From assembly GCA_938015595.1 (NCBI GenBank), contig CALLPI010000002.1:1-64000 (forward strand): a stretch of 64,000 nucleotides of DNA, given 5' to 3'. Under the pieces are notes generated by a model. That model saw nothing but the letters and a program-made list of their open reading frames with translations. It was not told the DNA's origin and searched no databases. Both the position numbers and the translations under genes were made by a program. This document shows, piece after piece, positions 51,995 to 60,655 of this stretch (position 1 is its first letter; each line of letters starts with the position of its first letter). This DNA is from an uncultured Saprospiraceae bacterium (lineage in GTDB: Bacteria; Bacteroidota; Bacteroidia; Chitinophagales; Saprospiraceae).

Positions 51995-53191
51995 ATGATT
52001 CCCAACCTCCGACAACAATTCAACGCCGCTTTTACCCAGGCCAAATACGAAGCCTTCCTCAACGATCTGGTGCAGCGCTACCAGCACCGGCCTTCTTTCC
52101 ACATAGCTGAAACACCGGTATTCATCCCCAACGCCCTGCGAGATCGCCTCATCGAAGCCTGCAACGACGTATGCAGCCTCTTTCTGCGCCCTGACTTTAA
52201 GACCCTCTCCGAAGGCGCGCTGCAACCCGGTCAGATCGTACCTCATGAATCAGAGCACTCTACCTTCTTGGTCATTGATTTTGGCATTTGCTACGACGAC
52301 GAAGGCCAACTCATCCCGCTACTGGTAGAAGCCCAGGGCTTCCCTTCCCTATTTTGCTACCAACACATACTGGCTGAGACCTACAAGCATCATTTCGACA
52401 CCATACCGGCACACTACACACACTTGTTTCATGCCCTGAGCGGCCAGGCGTACATCGAAATGTTGCGGCGCATCATCGTAGCGGACAGTAAGCCCGAAAA
52501 CGTTATCCTTCTCGAGGTAGAACCCGAAAAGCAAACTACTGCTATTGACTTCTACGCCACCCGCGAAATGCTAGGCATCCCCTTCGTATGCCTCACCAAA
52601 CTGAAAAAAGAAGGCCGCACTATATATTACACCGACGACAATGGCCGAAAAATCCCAGTGGAGCGCATTTACAACCGCATCATCTTTGACGACCTCATGA
52701 CCCGCCCCGACCTGCAAACCGACTTCCACCTCACCGACGATGTGGACGTGCACTGGGTAGGCCACCCTAACTGGTTCTTTCGCATCAGCAAGCATACTCT
52801 GCCCTTGTTCGACAGCCCCTACGTGCCCAAGTCGTACTACCTGGACAAACTGCCCAGCATCCCCGACGACCTGGAAAACTACGTACTCAAGCCGCTGTTT
52901 TCCTTTGCTGGTATGGGCGTGGTGGTCAACCCCTCCCGCGAAGACATTGAAAAAGTGAACGACCCCGCCAACTACATTCTACAGCGCAAAATGCACTATG
53001 CTCCTGTGGTACCTACCCCAGACGACCCCGCCAAGGTGGAAATCCGCATGATGATGGTATGGGAAGACGACGCCCCAAAACCCTTGCTAGTCAATAACTT
53101 AGTACGCCTTAGCAAGGGCATCATGACCGGCGTGCGCTACAACAAAGACCGTACCTGGGTGGGTGGTTGCATCGGCTTTTTTGAGCCATAA
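51995..53191 (+). CDS. Second ATP-grasp-like protein (trio gene 3)
   Basis: A 398-residue protein not recognised with a named family. The last third resembles an ATP-grasp core: ENYVLKPLFSFAGMGVVVNP (lysine then glycine-rich loop), YILQRKMHYAPVV, VEIRMMMVWEDD, LVRLSKGIMTGVRYN and WVGGCIGFFEP. The middle part (NVILLEVEPEKQTTAIDFYATREMLGIPFVCLTKL) looks like the alpha/beta domain that precedes the grasp in glutathionylspermidine-synthase-like or circularly arranged ligases. An earlier block, PLLVEAQGFPSLFCYQ, may line the substrate site. No signal peptide. The position after an ATP-grasp and an amidotransferase supports a biosynthetic ligase; the substrate cannot be named. Confidence 0.72.
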   Translation: MIPNLRQQFNAAFTQAKYEAFLNDLVQRYQHRPSFHIAETPVFIPNALRDRLIEACNDVCSLFLRPDFKTLSEGALQPGQIVPHESEHSTFLVIDFGICYDDEGQLIPLLVEAQGFPSLFCYQHILAETYKHHFDTIPAHYTHLFHALSGQAYIEMLRRIIVADSKPENVILLEVEPEKQTTAIDFYATREMLGIPFVCLTKLKKEGRTIYYTDDNGRKIPVERIYNRIIFDDLMTRPDLQTDFHLTDDVDVHWVGHPNWFFRISKHTLPLFDSPYVPKSYYLDKLPSIPDDLENYVLKPLFSFAGMGVVVNPSREDIEKVNDPANYILQRKMHYAPVVPTPDDPAKVEIRMMMVWEDDAPKPLLVNNLVRLSKGIMTGVRYNKDRTWVGGCIGFFEP

Positions 53192-53220
53192 AAAAGGCCG
53201 AGCGTTCATCATAAAGCAGT

Positions 53221-53246
53221 GGCAGGGTGCCATTACACACCTTGCC
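53221..53246 (-). terminator. Hairpin between convergent genes, possible terminator
   Basis: GGCAGGGTG and CACCTTGCC form a 9-bp stem (one wobble pair) with an 8-nt loop. The outer GGCCG/CGGCC pair may extend it. On the minus strand a run of T (53191-53196) follows only after about 25 further bases, so termination activity is uncertain. It lies between the trio's last gene and lnt. Confidence 0.35.
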
Positions 53247-53270
53247 CGGCCAGCTCTTGAACCATTCCGA

Positions 53271-55058
53271 TCATGCGTTTTCCTTGCCCAACACCCAGCC
53301 TTGCAATACCTTGACCACCATATTGAGCAGTAAAATTAGCGCAGTGAATACTGCGATGCGGGCGATGAAGTCACCCCAGCGCACATAGGTAGTGATGCGG
53401 TCATTGAGGCGCACCTGGCCAGAGATGGCCACTGGTTCGTTGTATCGAGTGGGCTGCAAGATGTCACCGCGTTGATTGATGAAGCAAGTGATACCTGTAT
53501 TGGCGGATCGCGCTATGCTGCGGCGGGTTTCGATGGCGCGCAAGCGGCCAATCCACAGGTGTTGTTTGTGGCCGGGAGTGTTATCCCACCAGCCGTCGTT
53601 GGTCATGATGAAGGCAGCCTGAGCGCCGCTCTGGCGAATATAGCCGGTAAAAAATTCGCCGAATACGGATTCGTAACAAATCACTGGAGCAATGCGCCCG
53701 CTGCTGCTGCGCATAGCAGTGCGCTCCTTTTGCGTACCCACACCAGCTACCGTACCTTGTACTTGTTCTATGATAGGCTTGAAAAAGCCAAATACCTCTC
53801 GGTAAGGCAGGATTTCAGGGCCAGGCACAAGTTTGGACTTGCGATACAACTGTACTTCCGGGCTTTCGGAAGTAAACTGCGCAGCGGCATTGAGCGCTTC
53901 AAAATACACCGGCTCACCATCGGAGTACGATACCCGCACGGCGCGAGAGTGTGGTTCGCCTGGCAAAAACAGATGGTAGGCGTCAATACCGGCAATGACT
54001 TTTAGGCGAGGAAACGGCGCCATAAACGCGCGCAGCCGCTCTACAGCAGGGTAGGCCTCTATGGCGCGGGTATCCACATAGCCAAAGCTGGTTTCGGGCC
54101 ACACCAGATAGTCGGTACTGTCATTGACCACACTAGCAGAAAGGCTCAGAAAGCGATCTATCTGCTTGCTCTCACTGATGACGAACTTCTCAAAGTGCGG
54201 TTCGTAGTTGGGTTGTACAAGAGCTACTTGTACAGTTTGGCTGCCCTCTTCCCGGTAGGTAAGATAAAAGTATGCAGAGAAAAGCACTGGTAGGGCTATC
54301 CACAGCGCCAGGCGAAAAGCAGCGCGTGTACGCAATGCGCGTTCGCGCCAGTGCTTCCATAGCGCTAGGGCCAGGATGTTACCACCCAACACCCACAGCG
54401 AACCACCAAAGACGCCGGTGTACTCATACCATTGTACCAGGACAGGCGCCTGGGCAAAGCCATTGCCAAGAGTAAGCCAAGGCCAGGATATCTCCCAATT
54501 GAGATGCAGATACTCAAATGCCATCCAGAAAGCAAGCAATGCAGCTATTGCCAGACGCGGCATCATGCAGCGGGCATAGTGGTACAGGGTGAACACTACG
54601 GCCATGAATAGGCTGTTGAGTACAATAGCTACTATGCCTGCAGCCAGCGCCGTGTTGGCCACCCACCACGTACTGAGAATATTCCAAACAAGGAAGGCGT
54701 GATAACTGTGTACGAACACTTGCCTGCCCTTGTGCGACGATTCGTTTGTGCGAATTTGCTCCTCCAGCCACAGCAGGGGCACAAAACCCACAAAAAGCAA
54801 AAATGGAAACGGCACATAACCTGGGAACCCCAGGCCCAGCAGCAGCCCATTCAGTGCAGAAAGCCCCCAATTGTGCCACTGCCCTGGTTTGCGCCCTGTA
54901 AACAGCGCCTGCACTAACAACCAAAGCGCCATAAATAATACCAGCGGACGATAGCCCCAGAGCAACTTTTTTTGGTACTGCTGTACCATGTCATAGCTCG
55001 TCCAAAAGCAGGCGAGTAGCGATAATAGCACAGCAATTAGGCGAGCGAGGCGGTTCAT
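53271..55058 (-). CDS. lnt: Apolipoprotein N-acyltransferase
   Basis: A 595-residue inner-membrane enzyme that adds the third acyl chain to bacterial lipoproteins. The N-terminal part has about eight membrane helices, including the family motif FLLFVGFVPLLWLEEQ and AFEYLHLNWEISWPWLTLGNG. The periplasmic nitrilase-like domain has the expected Glu-Lys-Cys triad: Glu in LVWPETSFG, Lys in LYRKSKLVPGPE, and Cys in APVICYESVFGEF. A last membrane helix lies at about 565-585. It follows the citrate synthase gene by 9 bp on the same strand, so the two are probably co-transcribed. Confidence 0.95.
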   Translation of the reverse strand: MNRLARLIAVLLSLLACFWTSYDMVQQYQKKLLWGYRPLVLFMALWLLVQALFTGRKPGQWHNWGLSALNGLLLGLGFPGYVPFPFLLFVGFVPLLWLEEQIRTNESSHKGRQVFVHSYHAFLVWNILSTWWVANTALAAGIVAIVLNSLFMAVVFTLYHYARCMMPRLAIAALLAFWMAFEYLHLNWEISWPWLTLGNGFAQAPVLVQWYEYTGVFGGSLWVLGGNILALALWKHWRERALRTRAAFRLALWIALPVLFSAYFYLTYREEGSQTVQVALVQPNYEPHFEKFVISESKQIDRFLSLSASVVNDSTDYLVWPETSFGYVDTRAIEAYPAVERLRAFMAPFPRLKVIAGIDAYHLFLPGEPHSRAVRVSYSDGEPVYFEALNAAAQFTSESPEVQLYRKSKLVPGPEILPYREVFGFFKPIIEQVQGTVAGVGTQKERTAMRSSSGRIAPVICYESVFGEFFTGYIRQSGAQAAFIMTNDGWWDNTPGHKQHLWIGRLRAIETRRSIARSANTGITCFINQRGDILQPTRYNEPVAISGQVRLNDRITTYVRWGDFIARIAVFTALILLLNMVVKVLQGWVLGKENA

Positions 55059-55067
55059 CCGGCAAAC

Positions 55068-56396
55068 TTAGCTAAGAGCAGCTGACTGTGCCTGGTTGGC
55101 GATCTGCCGCTCTGTCCATTCAGGCGTGATAGACTTGGGCCGCTCCAGCGGGAAGCCCAATGCTCGCGACCAGGCCAACTGCGCCAACACGCCCAGTGCC
55201 CTCGATACACCAAAGAGCACCGTATAAAAACTGTATTCTGTGAGGCCATAGTGTATGAGCAGCGCGCCGGAGTGGGCGTCCACATTGGGCCATGGATTTT
55301 TTACCTTGCCCAGGCTTTCCAAAATAGGCGGCACTACCTCAAACACGTCCCACACTACCTGCACGATGTTGTCGTGTTTGATATTGCGTTCAGCAAAACT
55401 CTTCTGCGCTATGAAGCGCGGGTCGGGCCGGCGCAACACCGCATGGCCGTAGCCAGGAATGACCTGGCCGGCGTCAATAGTGGCTTTGACGTAGCTTCTG
55501 ATCTGATCTTTACTGGGCGACTGCGTGCCCAAGGCGTCGAGCATTTTGTATATCCAAGCTACTACTTCCTGGTTGGCCAGACCGTGCAAGGGGCCAGCCA
55601 AGGCGGTCATGGCGCCGGCGAATGACAGGTAGGCGTCGCTCAAGGTAGAACCTACCAGGTGGCTGGTGTGCGCCGAGGCATTACCACCTTCGTGGTCGGC
55701 GTGTATAGTCATGTATAGGCGCATCAGACTTCTGAAGTCTGGGTTGTCGAAACCCAACATGTGCGCAAAGTTGCCAGCCCAGTCCATGTTAATGTCAGGT
55801 GGGATGTGTTTGCTGCCGTGAAAGGAGCGCCGGTAGATGTAGGCAGCTACCCTGGGCAGGCGGGCGATGAGGTTCATCACATCTTCGTAGGTAGGCGACC
55901 AGTACTCCTCCTTGTGGATGCCTTCCTCGTAGCGGCGGGCAAAGATACTCTCCGACTGCATAGCCGCAATAGCTATGGTAAACTGGGTCATGGGGTGCAG
56001 GCCTGTAGGTAAGGCATCGAGCGTACGAAATACGTGCTCCGGCACGTTGCTTCGGTGCGTCCATTGCAGGGTGAGCCATTCTACCTGCTCTTGAGTGGGG
56101 ATTTGGCCTACCAGCATGAGCCAGAACAACCCTTCGGGACGAGGCTCCTTGTTGTCTTGGCCTTTGGGCAAGAGTTCGCGCAATTCGGGTATGGAGTATC
56201 CCCTGAACTTTATACCTTCCTCAGGGTCGAGGTCAGAGGTGATCCACACCATAGATTTTATATTGCGGGCGCCGCCGTATATTTGGCTGAGGGTCACCTG
56301 GTCTACTACCATCTCACCATGCTCTTTGAGCATAGCTTTGATCTTGTTGCGCATGTCCAGGGCCTTTTCACGAAAAAGTTGTTTCAAGGGATCCAT
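55068..56396 (-). CDS. gltA: Citrate synthase, mitochondrial-like type
   Basis: A 442-residue enzyme that condenses oxaloacetate and acetyl-CoA in the TCA cycle. The open frame extends to a TTG at 56423, but the ATG at 56396 (MDPLKQLFREKA) is the likely start. The order of motifs follows the eukaryotic-type family rather than the usual bacterial type: GIKFRGYSIPEL, LTLQWTHRSNVPEHV, MTIHADHEGGNASAHTSHLVGS (first active His), DAGQVIPGYGHAVLRRPDPR (second His) and WPNVDAHSGALL (catalytic Asp). This type is known from several Bacteroidota. It is the upstream gene of lnt. Confidence 0.95.
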   Translation of the reverse strand: MDPLKQLFREKALDMRNKIKAMLKEHGEMVVDQVTLSQIYGGARNIKSMVWITSDLDPEEGIKFRGYSIPELRELLPKGQDNKEPRPEGLFWLMLVGQIPTQEQVEWLTLQWTHRSNVPEHVFRTLDALPTGLHPMTQFTIAIAAMQSESIFARRYEEGIHKEEYWSPTYEDVMNLIARLPRVAAYIYRRSFHGSKHIPPDINMDWAGNFAHMLGFDNPDFRSLMRLYMTIHADHEGGNASAHTSHLVGSTLSDAYLSFAGAMTALAGPLHGLANQEVVAWIYKMLDALGTQSPSKDQIRSYVKATIDAGQVIPGYGHAVLRRPDPRFIAQKSFAERNIKHDNIVQVVWDVFEVVPPILESLGKVKNPWPNVDAHSGALLIHYGLTEYSFYTVLFGVSRALGVLAQLAWSRALGFPLERPKSITPEWTERQIANQAQSAALS

Positions 56397-56579
56397 TGAG
56401 AGTACTTTTGTTTGATTTTGCAATTTGGTTTTCGGGCGTCATACCCAGGGCACGCCAGCTACTCACCATGTATTTGGTAATATTACATAGTAACGCTTGA
56501 ATTGTTTGCGCTGCTGAGCAAAAAACACACTGATCGGGCTCGAGGCTTTTTGGAGGTAGCTCATGGCCATCTGCACCAT

Positions 56580-57011
56580 TCAGTAGCGCTCCGCTTCCAG
56601 TTCAAGCATGAAGTTCATCAATTCCTGTTTAGACGCAGCACCAGCTTGCAGTTCCTTGAGCCTGGCGGCATCCTGCCGGCGGCGTTCGGCACGCTGCTCA
56701 TTGAGTATCAGGCGCTGCTCGGGGGTAAGCATGCGCTCCATAGAGGCTTCCATACCCATGCGAATGGTGCGCAATTTCTGGCGGTAGAGCAGTTCGTCGC
56801 TTGTTTTCAGCGGCTCTATCTCGGCCAGGTTATTGAAACGGCGCTCCTGAATGACAAGCATTTGCGTAATCTGCGACCCGCTCAAATTATACAAGGAGGT
56901 GAATTCTTCGGTAGCTTTTTGGGCGGCCTCTTTCACTGAGGAGATTTGAGCCGTTGCGGTCAGGCTGCATGCGCATACCGCCAACGCCAAAAGAATGTTT
57001 TTTCTAAGCAT
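56580..57011 (-). CDS. Secreted helical protein of unknown function
   Basis: A 143-residue protein. The frame is open to 57080, but the start MLRKNILLALAVCACSLTATA-Q at 57011 gives a clean signal peptide. The mature part is almost wholly helical and highly charged. The block MERMLTPEQRLILNEQRAER resembles the LTPEQ motif of CpxP/Spy-type periplasmic proteins, which sense misfolding or metals. That is a weak resemblance and the family is not certain. It is the next minus-strand gene after the OMP and its terminator. Confidence 0.7.
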   Translation of the reverse strand: MLRKNILLALAVCACSLTATAQISSVKEAAQKATEEFTSLYNLSGSQITQMLVIQERRFNNLAEIEPLKTSDELLYRQKLRTIRMGMEASMERMLTPEQRLILNEQRAERRRQDAARLKELQAGAASKQELMNFMLELEAERY

Positions 57012-57058
57012 AGCATTGGTTTGAATCGGCGCCAAAATACGGCTTTTTCGGTTTTTGG

Positions 57059-57100
57059 AAAAAAAAACATGAGCCAACACTCTGCGAGCGTCGGCTCATG
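57059..57100 (-). terminator. Intrinsic terminator after the outer-membrane barrel gene
   Basis: On the minus strand CATGAGCC (57100-57093) pairs with GGCTCATG (57075-57068), with further pairing inside. It is followed by a run of nine T (57067-57059). It lies about 50 bp after the stop of the barrel gene. Confidence 0.88.
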
Positions 57101-57149
57101 CCCAATCACAATTTGGTTGGTCGGGGCGAAGTTTTACCTTACTACAAGC

Positions 57150-57731
57150 TTAGCGGAGTTTCCACTGGAGACCTACGTTGAACAGGGAGATGCCGTAGCC
57201 AATCTCACCAAAGATACCCATATTGCGGCTGGGCAAGTAACTGGCACCGATAAACCCACTGTACAACAGGTGGTTTTGGGGCGGACGGCTGAACGAAGGC
57301 TGCAAGTTGCCGGTGTTGCCGCCCTTGGGCTTAGCTATCTGGGTAATCTCCGTGTTCGGCATCTGATAGCCCAGCATTAGGCCGCCGTATACGTCAAAGC
57401 GTTCGGCGCGCAGCGCATGTACGGCACTGCGAATACCCACCGTCAGTTCGCGTCTGCTGATGTGATCAATGGATTCGTCGGGGCGTACCACATTGGGCTT
57501 TTCGTAGGCGGAGTAAGCCGCAAAGGCCGACAGGCTTACCTGGTTGCTTACGCGATAACCCATGCGAAAATTTACTGGCAGGGTGTTTACTTGTACGTTG
57601 TCAGCTATATAGTTGGGTATGAGACCTACACCGGCAGCGGCATCCACTGAGCCTTTTTTGAACAATATTTGTGCCTGAGCATCTATCATACCAATTACAC
57701 CAGCCAAAACGAAGGGAAGGAGCTTTTTCAT
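57150..57731 (-). CDS. Outer-membrane beta-barrel protein
   Basis: A 193-residue protein with a signal peptide (MKKLLPFVLAGVIGMIDAQA-Q), start at ATG 57731. The frame extends upstream, but the promoter at 57797-57828 fits this ATG. The mature part has alternating hydrophobic/polar strands typical of an eight-strand barrel: SVDAAAGVGLIPNY, FRMGYRVSNQVSLSAFAAYSAY, ELTVGIRSAVHAL, FDVYGGLMLGYQM, HLLYSGFIGASYL and GIFGEIGYGISLFNVGLQWKL. It ends in an aromatic or basic residue pattern (WKLR). Function is unknown; it has its own promoter, an operator-like inverted repeat upstream and a terminator, so it is a single regulated unit. Confidence 0.85.
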   Translation of the reverse strand: MKKLLPFVLAGVIGMIDAQAQILFKKGSVDAAAGVGLIPNYIADNVQVNTLPVNFRMGYRVSNQVSLSAFAAYSAYEKPNVVRPDESIDHISRRELTVGIRSAVHALRAERFDVYGGLMLGYQMPNTEITQIAKPKGGNTGNLQPSFSRPPQNHLLYSGFIGASYLPSRNMGIFGEIGYGISLFNVGLQWKLR

Positions 57732-57796
57732 GGGTACATAAGATTTGTTAGTGACAAAAAGCGCTTGAGTCTCTTGAAACGGTTCATTTGACGCTG

Positions 57797-57828
57797 CAAA
57801 GATATGCAAGCAACTCTGCATGGTCAAA
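57797..57828 (-). promoter_or_regulatory. Promoter of the outer-membrane barrel gene
   Basis: On the minus strand TTTG (57828-57825), 20 nt and TATCTTTG (57804-57797) match the consensus exactly. Transcription would begin near 57790, giving a leader of about 60 nt before the ATG at 57731. Confidence 0.8.
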
Positions 57829-57840
57829 TTTTTAACAGAA

Positions 57841-57866
57841 TTTAATTTTGTTTTAACAAAATTAAA
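57841..57866. repeat. Perfect AT-rich inverted repeat next to a promoter
   Basis: TTTAATTTTGTT (57841-57852) is the exact reverse complement of AACAAAATTAAA (57855-57866), with 2 nt between. A second, outer pair (TTTTTAACA near 57828, TGTTAAAAA near 57873) surrounds it. It starts 13 bp upstream of the -33 element of the barrel gene promoter, a typical place for a regulator site or an UP-like element. Confidence 0.7.
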
Positions 57867-58130
57867 AGCCTTGTTAAAAAATTTAATTTCAAAAGAACGT
57901 GTGAAAAATTACTGCATATAGCCGCATTTTGCCATTGTAGAATTTGCTTCTGTACACTGCCCTACCCACCGAAGGAAAAAATTATCAACTTTTCTCAAAG
58001 GTTGGAACGAAACTCGCTGGTCGGATATTGATTGTCTTTTGTCATTTTATTGTCGCTCGTTGTGCATGAACCAGCAACAAAAACCATTTGCAGGCATTAT
58101 ATAGCCGAGTGTTTTCAGAATTTACGAATC

Positions 58131-59360
58131 ATGCGCTTCGTCATTTTTATAGGTATCCTCCTGGCATTGGACGTGTACACCTTCCAAGCCCTTCGCACAT
58201 TGACTCAGGGATGGTCGGCGCTCCTTCGCCTAATTATGGCTTGCCTTTATTGGTTGGTACCGGTGGCACTGTTGCTCTCGATCATCCTGGCGCAAACCAG
58301 CATTGCAGAGCACACCCCCAAAGCCTTGGCTACGCTAGTGCGCAGTTTTCTATTTATTGCTTACCTCTCCAAACTCATCATCGCCTCCTTCATCCTGGCC
58401 GACGATGTCCGACGTCTCATGCTCTGGCTGTACGAACAAGCTTCTGGCAAGCACGCCTTTGACTACAGCCGCTCGCGCTTCATATCTTCATTCGGCGTTA
58501 TGCTCGGTACCATCCCTCTCCTGACGCTTACTTATGGCATGGTGCGCAACCCTTACCGCTACAAATTGTACCACGTCAAAGCTCGCCTGCACGACCTCCC
58601 GCCCGACCTGGAAGGCCTGCGCATTGTACAAATTTCAGATATACACTCCGGTAGTTTTCTCTACAAGGAGCCCGTCAAAGCCGCTGTAGAACTCATCAAT
58701 GCTCAAAAACCCGACCTAGTGTTCTTCACCGGTGACCTAGTGAACAACACCGCCGACGAAATGACTGCCTTCCTTGACGTATTTGACAAAATCGAAGCCC
58801 GATACGGCGTGTACTCCGTACTGGGCAACCACGACTATGGCGACTACGTGCCCTGGCCCACCCCCGAGGCCAAGGCCGCCAATCTGGAACGCCTCAAGCA
58901 AGTACATGCCCAGTTGGGCTGGAACCTCCTGCTCAACGAAAACCGAATACTCTCCGTAGGTAACAGCCGCGTAGCCATTATTGGTGTGGAAAATTACTCT
59001 ACCCACCTACGCTTTCCCAAATACGGCGACCTAGCCAAAGCCTGGCAAGGCACACAGGGCGCCGATCTCAAAATCCTGCTTTCGCACGACCCCTCGCACT
59101 GGCATGGTCAGGTTACTTCCCAATTCCAGGATATTGACCTCACCTTCTCAGGGCATACTCATGGCATGCAATTCGGCGTGGAGATCCCCGGCTTCATCAA
59201 ATGGAGCCCGGTACAGTATGTGTACAAGGAGTGGGCAGGTTTGTATCAATCTGGCAAGCAGTACCTGTACGTCAACCGCGGGCTGGGCTTTCTGGGTTAT
59301 CCCGGGCGGGTAGGCATACTGCCAGAAGTAACGCTGATGGAGCTGGTGCGATACGCATGA
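58131..59360 (+). CDS. Membrane metallophosphoesterase (YkuE-like)
   Basis: A 409-residue protein. The frame is open from 58032, but the ATG at 58131 (MRFVIFIGILL) begins a membrane-type N-terminus. Four helices lie in the first 160 residues. The calcineurin-type phosphoesterase domain shows IVQISDIHSGSF, FFTGDLVNN, VLGNHDYGDY, ILLSHDPSHW and FSGHTHGMQFG, the full set of metal ligands. Related YkuE-type proteins act at the cell envelope; the substrate (phosphate monoester, diester or UDP-lipid) is not known. The gap upstream is AT-rich. Confidence 0.9.
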   Translation: MRFVIFIGILLALDVYTFQALRTLTQGWSALLRLIMACLYWLVPVALLLSIILAQTSIAEHTPKALATLVRSFLFIAYLSKLIIASFILADDVRRLMLWLYEQASGKHAFDYSRSRFISSFGVMLGTIPLLTLTYGMVRNPYRYKLYHVKARLHDLPPDLEGLRIVQISDIHSGSFLYKEPVKAAVELINAQKPDLVFFTGDLVNNTADEMTAFLDVFDKIEARYGVYSVLGNHDYGDYVPWPTPEAKAANLERLKQVHAQLGWNLLLNENRILSVGNSRVAIIGVENYSTHLRFPKYGDLAKAWQGTQGADLKILLSHDPSHWHGQVTSQFQDIDLTFSGHTHGMQFGVEIPGFIKWSPVQYVYKEWAGLYQSGKQYLYVNRGLGFLGYPGRVGILPEVTLMELVRYA

Positions 59361-59448
59361 TGTGGCTAAGGCAAATCGTTCTTCGGCTTTGCATTTGGGC
59401 GGGTATTTTTAGTAACGCTGCCCCTAAGTATTTGGTAAATTAATTTTG

Positions 59449-59464
59449 ATAATCAATTGATTAT
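59449..59464. repeat. 16-bp perfect palindrome between convergent genes
   Basis: ATAATCAATTGATTAT reads the same on both strands. It lies in an AT-rich 200-bp gap between the stops of the metallophosphoesterase and YheT-like genes. It could be a protein site or chance in AT-rich DNA. Confidence 0.55.
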
Positions 59465-59564
59465 GTCAAAATAGTTTGATATAAAATTCTTATTTAAGAA
59501 AAAATCGCTTACAACGAGCCTTAACTCTCAGGGCGGGTTGTCACTAAAATATGCTTGCCACCAA

Positions 59565-60536
59565 CTACCTACCTTCCGCCACAAACGTCTCGGCCCGATA
59601 CTCCATCCAACTGTACGGATGGCGATGCACAGTGAAGCCCACGTGGCCGCCCTGCCGGGGCATCTCCAGAAAAATATACGGATGCCGCTCGCACAATCCT
59701 CGAGGTGAACACTCCGGGGCAAGAATGGGGTCGTTTTGTGCGTTGACCAGTAGCGCTGGTATGCGAATACCCTCCATAAAATGTACGCAAGACGCCTGGT
59801 AGTAAAACTCCTCTACACTGGCAAACCCATTGATAGGTACGGAGAAAAACTGGTCGAAGTCGCGCCAGCAACGCACCTGCTCAAATTTGCTCAGATCAAT
59901 GGCTTGCGGAAACTGCTGCGCCTTGCGCTCAATCTTAGCGCGCAACCTTTTGTAGAAGCGATTGCAGTAGAACTTATTGCCTGGCTGCTCCAGGGCACGA
60001 ATGCTGGCCTCCAGGTCGCAAGGCGCAGAAAAGGCAATGCCCTTGCGCACTGCTGGCGGCAGATGACGGCCATGCACGCCCAGATACTTGAGCAACATAC
60101 TGCCTCCCATACTGAAGCCAATGAGCACAATTTGCTCATAGTCCTTTGTGCGCAAGGCATGGCGTACTACCTCACCCAGGTCTTCAATTTCGCCGTGGTG
60201 GTATAGCCGGAGTTTGCGGTTCATCTCGCCGCTGCAAGAGCGGCAGTTCCAAGCCAGCGCATCCCAGCCCTGCAAGTGAAAAAACCTGGCCATGCCCTGT
60301 ATGTAGCTGCGCTGCGAATTGCCCTCCAAGCCGTGTGAGAGCAATACCAAGCGTCGAGAAACGCCGGCAGCAAGCCAGTCTAGATCCACAAAATCGCCAT
60401 CAGATAGCTCCAAGCGCTCGCGCTCCCAAGGTGCTCGTATTTTGCCGCGGGTCAATGCCGGCATGATGGTTTGCAAGTGGCCATTCCATTGCCACAGCGG
60501 GGCTTTGCGATAAGAAGATTGGGCAATCAGCGGCAT
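59565..60536 (-). CDS. YheT-like alpha/beta hydrolase
   Basis: A 323-residue cytosolic hydrolase of the YheT/ABHD family. The opening HLQTIMPALTRGKIRAPWERERLELSDGDFVDLDW (given as HLQTIMPAL and DGDFVDLDW) is typical. Catalytic residues: Ser in LIGFSMGGSMLLKYLG, Asp in LVNAQNDPILAPEC, and His in QGGHVGFTVH. The oxyanion block LLSHGLEGNSQRSYIQGMA is also conserved. Relatives show esterase or lipase activity on short substrates. It is convergent with the metallophosphoesterase gene and divergent from the gamma-glutamyltransferase gene. Confidence 0.9.
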   Translation of the reverse strand: MPLIAQSSYRKAPLWQWNGHLQTIMPALTRGKIRAPWERERLELSDGDFVDLDWLAAGVSRRLVLLSHGLEGNSQRSYIQGMARFFHLQGWDALAWNCRSCSGEMNRKLRLYHHGEIEDLGEVVRHALRTKDYEQIVLIGFSMGGSMLLKYLGVHGRHLPPAVRKGIAFSAPCDLEASIRALEQPGNKFYCNRFYKRLRAKIERKAQQFPQAIDLSKFEQVRCWRDFDQFFSVPINGFASVEEFYYQASCVHFMEGIRIPALLVNAQNDPILAPECSPRGLCERHPYIFLEMPRQGGHVGFTVHRHPYSWMEYRAETFVAEGR

Positions 60537-60655
60537 GAGTCGTTCGGCTTATGGCAGAGAAGATACGGAATGACCTCCAGTCTCGCGCTGCGAAATTGCA
60601 AAAAATCATACTTTCGCAGGGCATGATATTTTTCAAAATCAAAATACCGAGTACC

